Part shown: positions 7,576-9,720 of the stretch, in pieces
Numbering within the stretch: position 1 is the stretch's first letter
How the letters are laid out: each line of letters opens with the position of its first letter
NCBI GenBank assembly: GCA_043718225.1
Contig: JAYSWD010000176.1
Location: 1-9,720, forward strand
DNA length: 9,720 bases
Direction: 5' to 3'
From: Multiplicimicrobium sp043718225
GTDB taxonomy: Bacteria > Omnitrophota > Omnitrophia > Omnitrophales > Aquincolibacteriaceae
Notes under the pieces: model-generated
The model's input: only the letters and a program-made list of their open reading frames with translations
Databases searched by the model: none
What the model was told of the DNA's origin: nothing
Program-made: the position numbers and the translations under genes

Positions 7576-8298
7576 TTACTTCGCTTGGGAGAAAACGTCT
7601 TTTAAAAGCTGAGTCGCGCGCGCGGCGGGGTCTTTTCGTATGGCTTTTTCCTGTTCGCCTAAAACTTTGAATAAGCCATTCAAAGATTGTTTAACAACAT
7701 AGTCGTTAATATCGGGGACAGGCAAAATTTTTGCGGCCGGCAATGCGTTATATTTTGCGGTAATTCCCTGATAGGTTTTTGACACCTGATTATCAGCCAT
7801 GGCTTTTAGAACTACGGGCTGATAAAGCTTAATTAGTTCGGGGGTTGTCTTTGCTTGAAAATATTGCGTCGCGGCGGTGTCGCCGCTTTTGTAAATCTGT
7901 TGAACATCCTGCAAAGTCATTTTTGAAATAGAATCAATGAAAATTGATTTTGCCTGCGGCGCTGCGGCTTCGGCGGCCCGGTTCATACTTAAAACAAGCT
8001 GGTCCATTTGCGCGCCCATCCCGACTTTGCGTAAAAAAGCATCCGCGGTTTTCAACCTTTCGGGCAGCAAGATTTTGATCGCTTCGTTTTTAAAATAACC
8101 ATCCTGCTTGCCGGTTAATGCCACGGCTTTTTCGGTGCCGACACGCAACGCTTCTTTTAGGCCTTGCGCAATTTTTGTTTCCGAAGGCGGCGTCGTTGAA
8201 GCCGAAGAAACAGCTTTATTAAGCAAATCTCCCAATCCGGCGAAACCTTGCGTGGCGGCAAGAAAAACATAAAGAGAAACGACGATTATTTTTTTCAT
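7576..8298 (-). CDS. DUF4197 family protein, exported
   Basis: A 240-residue protein matching the DUF4197 family along its whole length; the family's function is unknown. Residues 1-20 (MKKIIVVSLYVFLAATQGFA) form a signal peptide with a likely cut before GLGDL, and the mature part is therefore probably periplasmic. Family landmarks are visible: IAQGLKEALRVGTEKAV (43-59), DGYFKNEAIKILLPERL (66-82), LSMNRAAEAAAPQAKSIF (103-120), ISKMTLQDVQQIYKSGDTAATQYF (124-147) and PDINDYVVKQSLNGLFKVLGEQE (195-217). These are mostly amphipathic helices with no catalytic motif that I recognise. The ATG at 8298 lies five bases after the stop of the small upstream gene, so the two are probably co-transcribed. 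Only a weak GAGCG serves as Shine-Dalgarno. Confidence 0.88.
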   Translation of the reverse strand: MKKIIVVSLYVFLAATQGFAGLGDLLNKAVSSASTTPPSETKIAQGLKEALRVGTEKAVALTGKQDGYFKNEAIKILLPERLKTADAFLRKVGMGAQMDQLVLSMNRAAEAAAPQAKSIFIDSISKMTLQDVQQIYKSGDTAATQYFQAKTTPELIKLYQPVVLKAMADNQVSKTYQGITAKYNALPAAKILPVPDINDYVVKQSLNGLFKVLGEQEKAIRKDPAARATQLLKDVFSQAK

Positions 8299-8303
8299 TT
8301 CGC

Positions 8304-8552
8304 TCAGTAATTAAAAATATCTTTGAGTTTATAAATTTTTTGCGTTTGAAGCGCATTCAACGCATTCAGAACTTTATGTTTTGCGTTAATTGTCAGTTTG
8401 CGGCCCTTGCGTGCTTTGGCGACAACTTTATGCGAGAGCTGCTCGATGGATTTTTCAACAAGATCGCTGTTTTTTAAATTCAACTCTGTCAACAGCGCGT
8501 CTAATGGCTGCATTCCGTTTTCTATTTTTTCTTCAGGGGTTTTTTCAGTCAT
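8304..8552 (-). CDS. Small conserved-looking protein, probable helix-turn-helix (82 aa)
   Basis: I do not recognise a named family. Residues of about 16-68 (PLDALLTELNLKNSDLVEKS, then LSHKVVAKARKG, then RKLTINAKHKVLNALNAL) read like a compact Cro/CI-type helix-turn-helix. The second helix would start at NSDL and the recognition helix at LSHK, followed by a basic RKGRK stretch. The C-terminus is KLKDIFNY. It is the first gene of a pair with the DUF4197 gene and diverges from the tRNA-Ser(GCT) promoter, 70 bases from that tRNA. No Shine-Dalgarno precedes the ATG (AACCCAAATTTATG), so it may be leaderless or weakly translated. A regulatory role is inference from the fold guess only. Confidence 0.7.
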   Translation of the reverse strand: MTEKTPEEKIENGMQPLDALLTELNLKNSDLVEKSIEQLSHKVVAKARKGRKLTINAKHKVLNALNALQTQKIYKLKDIFNY

Positions 8553-8578
8553 AAATTTGGGTTAAATTAAAATTGTTT

Positions 8579-8587
8579 TGCTATAAT
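8579..8587 (+). promoter_or_regulatory. Extended -10 promoter for the tRNA-Ser(GCT)/(TGA) pair
   Basis: TGCTATAAT has both a consensus -10 and the upstream TG of an extended -10, placed 35 bases before the tRNA. The -35 is weak (TTGGGT at 19-bp spacing), as extended -10 promoters tolerate. Its reverse complement supplies TATTAT for the divergent 82-residue gene. Confidence 0.65.
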
Positions 8588-8622
8588 ACGCGCTCTTGCA
8601 TACATTATCTTGCTTTTCCTTT

Positions 8623-8713
8623 GGAGGGGTCGCATAGCCCGGCTTAGTGCGGCGGTTTGCTAAACCGCTGTGGCGCGCAAGCGCTACCGGGGGTTCAAAT
8701 CCCCCCCCCTCCG
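8623..8713 (+). tRNA. tRNA-Ser(GCT)
   Basis: A 91-nt class II tRNA for AGU and AGC. The acceptor stem GGAGGGG pairs with CCCCTCC (8706-8712), and the discriminator is G8713. The anticodon stem is GCGGT/ACCGC around TTGCTAA, with GCT at 8659-8661. The variable arm TGGCGCGCAAGCGCTA is long and GC-rich. The T-arm is GGGGG-TTCAAAT-CCCCC. CCA is not encoded. It is the first gene of a two-tRNA unit, 16 bases before tRNA-Ser(TGA). Unlike the other tRNAs here it has no repeat element behind it. Confidence 0.96.
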
Positions 8714-8729
8714 TATTTTTCTTTTTCTT

Positions 8730-8816
8730 GGAGAGATGGCAGAGCGGTTGAATGCGACAGTCTTGAAAACTGTTATACCCGCAAGGGTATCGGGGGTTCG
8801 AATCCCTCTCTCTCCG
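8730..8816 (+). tRNA. tRNA-Ser(TGA)
   Basis: An 87-nt class II tRNA for UCA and other UCN codons. The acceptor stem GGAGAGA pairs with TCTCTCC (8809-8815), and the discriminator is G8816. The anticodon stem ACAGT/ACTGT encloses CTTGAAA, with TGA at 8764-8766. The variable arm ATACCCGCAAGGGTAT is a clean hairpin. CCA is not encoded. Its last 16 bases, AATCCCTCTCTCTCCG, are repeated at 9030-9045 and 9258-9273 in the tandem elements behind it. Confidence 0.96.
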
Positions 8817-9045
8817 TTGAAATAATAAGCCCCGTTTATCGGGGCTTTTTTATTTCATTTGGGAATACTAGCAGGGATTCGAAGTGAGCGACGACATAAA
8901 GTAAGGATGCGCTGAAAGAGAATCTGACTTAATGTCGGATTCGAAAGAAGCGAAGTCTTTATGAGGAGCGAGTGCCCGACCCGAAGTGAAATGGCCGCGA
9001 CTAGCGGCACATAAACGAAGGGCGGCGTTAATCCCTCTCTCTCCG
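8817..9045 (+). repeat. tRNA-linked repeat element, tandem unit 1 (229 bp)
   Basis: Order of parts: the terminator hairpin; the antisense T-arm AGGGATTCGAA (8873-8883), an exact 11-base reverse complement of the tRNA-Ser(TGA) T-arm; the stem CATAAAG/CTTTATG (8895-8901 with 8957-8963); the hairpin GAATCTGAC/GTCGGATTC (8920-8928 with 8934-8942, one G-U pair); the hairpin GCCGC-GACTA-GCGGC; and finally the last 16 bases of the tRNA (9030-9045). AGGGATT near the start can pair with AATCCCT (9030-9036), closing the whole core. No gene is supported here. Confidence 0.92.
8829..8851 (+). terminator. Rho-independent terminator of the tRNA-Ser pair
   Basis: GCCCCG-TTTAT-CGGGGC is followed by six T, starting 13 bases after the tRNA. 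The TGAAATAA/TTATTTCA flanks lengthen the stem. It is part of repeat unit 1. Confidence 0.9.
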
Positions 9046-9273
9046 TTGAAATAATAAGCCCCGTTTATCGGGGCTTTTTTATTTCATTTGAGAATAATAG
9101 CAGGGATTCGAAGTGAGTGACGACATAAAGTAAGGCTACGCTGAAAGAGAATCTGACTTAATGTCAGATTCGAAAGAAGCGAAGTCTTTATGAGGAGCGA
9201 GTGCCCGCCCCGGAGTGAATGGCCGCGACTAGCGACACATAAACGAAGGGCGGCGATAATCCCTCTCTCTCCG
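9046..9273 (+). repeat. tRNA-linked repeat element, tandem unit 2 (228 bp)
   Basis: About 95% identical to unit 1 by eye (around eleven substitutions and one 1-base deletion). The central hairpin is a perfect 9-bp stem here (9149-9157 with 9163-9171), while the GCCGC/GCGAC stem is weakened. It ends with the same 16 tRNA bases (9258-9273), after which the array stops without another terminator. The bases 9274-9316 hold nothing I can identify. Confidence 0.92.
9058..9080 (+). terminator. Second copy of the terminator hairpin
   Basis: Identical in stem, loop and T-run to the one at 8829. It would stop transcripts that escape the first. Confidence 0.85.
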
Positions 9274-9316
9274 TATCTATTCTTGATTTAGATGAGCCTA
9301 CAAGCAACGAAACGCG

Positions 9317-9720
9317 TTAATTTATCTTTGGTAAGTTAATCTGTTTTCGCGCGTAATCTAATCGCATTATGTCGAGTGTGGCAAGTTTGGCTTTTCGCTT
9401 TTCGAGAAGATTGATTACTTTCTGCCATTTCTTTTGCTTAAAAGCTTTTTCTATATCCGTGCTTAACAAAGCATGTTCCTGTGCTAACAACATAGAAGCT
9501 CTTTGATTTCTTAGATCTTCCCAAAGCTTTGGGTCATCGTTAAAAAAACGCTTTCCGCATTTTTTTAGGACTTCACCTAACCTTTCAAACTCTTTATATA
9601 ATTGTTTGGAGTCGTGCATTGCATCGTAAAGATTGTGTTTTCTTTCAGGAAAGGGGCCGCCTTGCTCATGGTGGTGCAGCTCATAAATTGAATACTTTTC
9701 TTCTTTGCGATCTTTACGAA
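9317..9720 (-). CDS. Unrecognised protein, C-terminal 134 codons (5' end outside window)
   Basis: The reading frame stays open upstream of the internal ATG at 9619, right to the window edge. Extra residues include KEEKYSIYELHHHEQGGPF and PERKHNLYDA before MHDSKQLYKEFERLG. The gene therefore probably starts beyond 9720, and the 100-residue version is likely a fragment. The visible part is charged and helical, with KRFFNDDPKLWEDLRNQRAS in the middle and a basic stretch (LLEKRKAKLATLDIMRLDYARKQI) near the C-terminus, which is PKIN. The HHH cluster and the GGPFPERKHN turn could be functional, but I recognise no family and assign no role. It converges on the tandem tRNA-Ser repeats. Confidence 0.6.
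   Translation of the reverse strand, partial: RKDRKEEKYSIYELHHHEQGGPFPERKHNLYDAMHDSKQLYKEFERLGEVLKKCGKRFFNDDPKLWEDLRNQRASMLLAQEHALLSTDIEKAFKQKKWQKVINLLEKRKAKLATLDIMRLDYARKQINLPKIN

Noticed and set aside
8657..8887. Plus-strand ORF of 76 codons
   Set aside because: It is a translation of the two tRNA-Ser genes and the terminator (WRDGRAVECDSLENCYTRKG is a familiar artefact of tRNA-Ser).
8817..9273. CRISPR array or a complete integrated element
   Set aside because: Only two long units without spacers, and no cas, integrase or transposase gene in the window.

Overview
The window is bacterial: intron-free tRNA genes without an encoded CCA, Shine-Dalgarno-like sites, a -10 box, Rho-independent terminators and overlapping genes. 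I cannot fix the phylum. The mix of a TadA, a DUF4197 protein and a giant repetitive coiled-coil protein would suit an uncultivated, Gram-negative-like lineage such as Omnitrophota, but that is a weak guess.

Layout, left to right. 1-351 (+): tRNA-Ser(GGA), a terminator and a decayed copy of a tRNA-linked repeat element. 352-6665 (-): a 1,943-residue coiled-coil protein followed, with a TGATG stop/start overlap, by tadA. 6666-7434 (-): tRNA-Arg(ACG), with a second, diverged copy of the repeat element on its 3' side and a 103-bp tandem repeat carrying its own 5' end on its 5' side. 7435-7575: a gene-free, hairpin-rich stretch. 7576-8552 (-): a small probable helix-turn-helix protein and a secreted DUF4197 protein, five bases apart. 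8553-9273 (+): an extended -10 promoter, tRNA-Ser(GCT), tRNA-Ser(TGA), a terminator and two tandem 229/228-bp copies of the repeat element, each ending in the last 16 bases of tRNA-Ser(TGA). 9317-9720 (-): the 3' part of an unrecognised gene that runs off the window.

The most striking content is the repeat element. Four copies lie behind three different tRNA genes. Each has the order tRNA, hairpin, antisense copy of that tRNA's T-arm, structured core, sense copy of that tRNA's T-arm or 3' end. Both ends follow the identity of the neighbouring tRNA (Ser or Arg), while the core keeps a common framework, including a hairpin with a compensatory base-pair change. The nearest precedent I know is the E. 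coli tyrT locus, where 178-bp repeats end in the last 19 bp of the tRNA-Tyr gene (rtT). The matched antisense T-arm, and the spread over different tRNA identities, seem new.

Functional links: TadA converts A34 of tRNA-Arg(ACG) to inosine, and that tRNA lies on the same strand upstream of the coiled-coil/tadA pair. Whether this placement matters is open.
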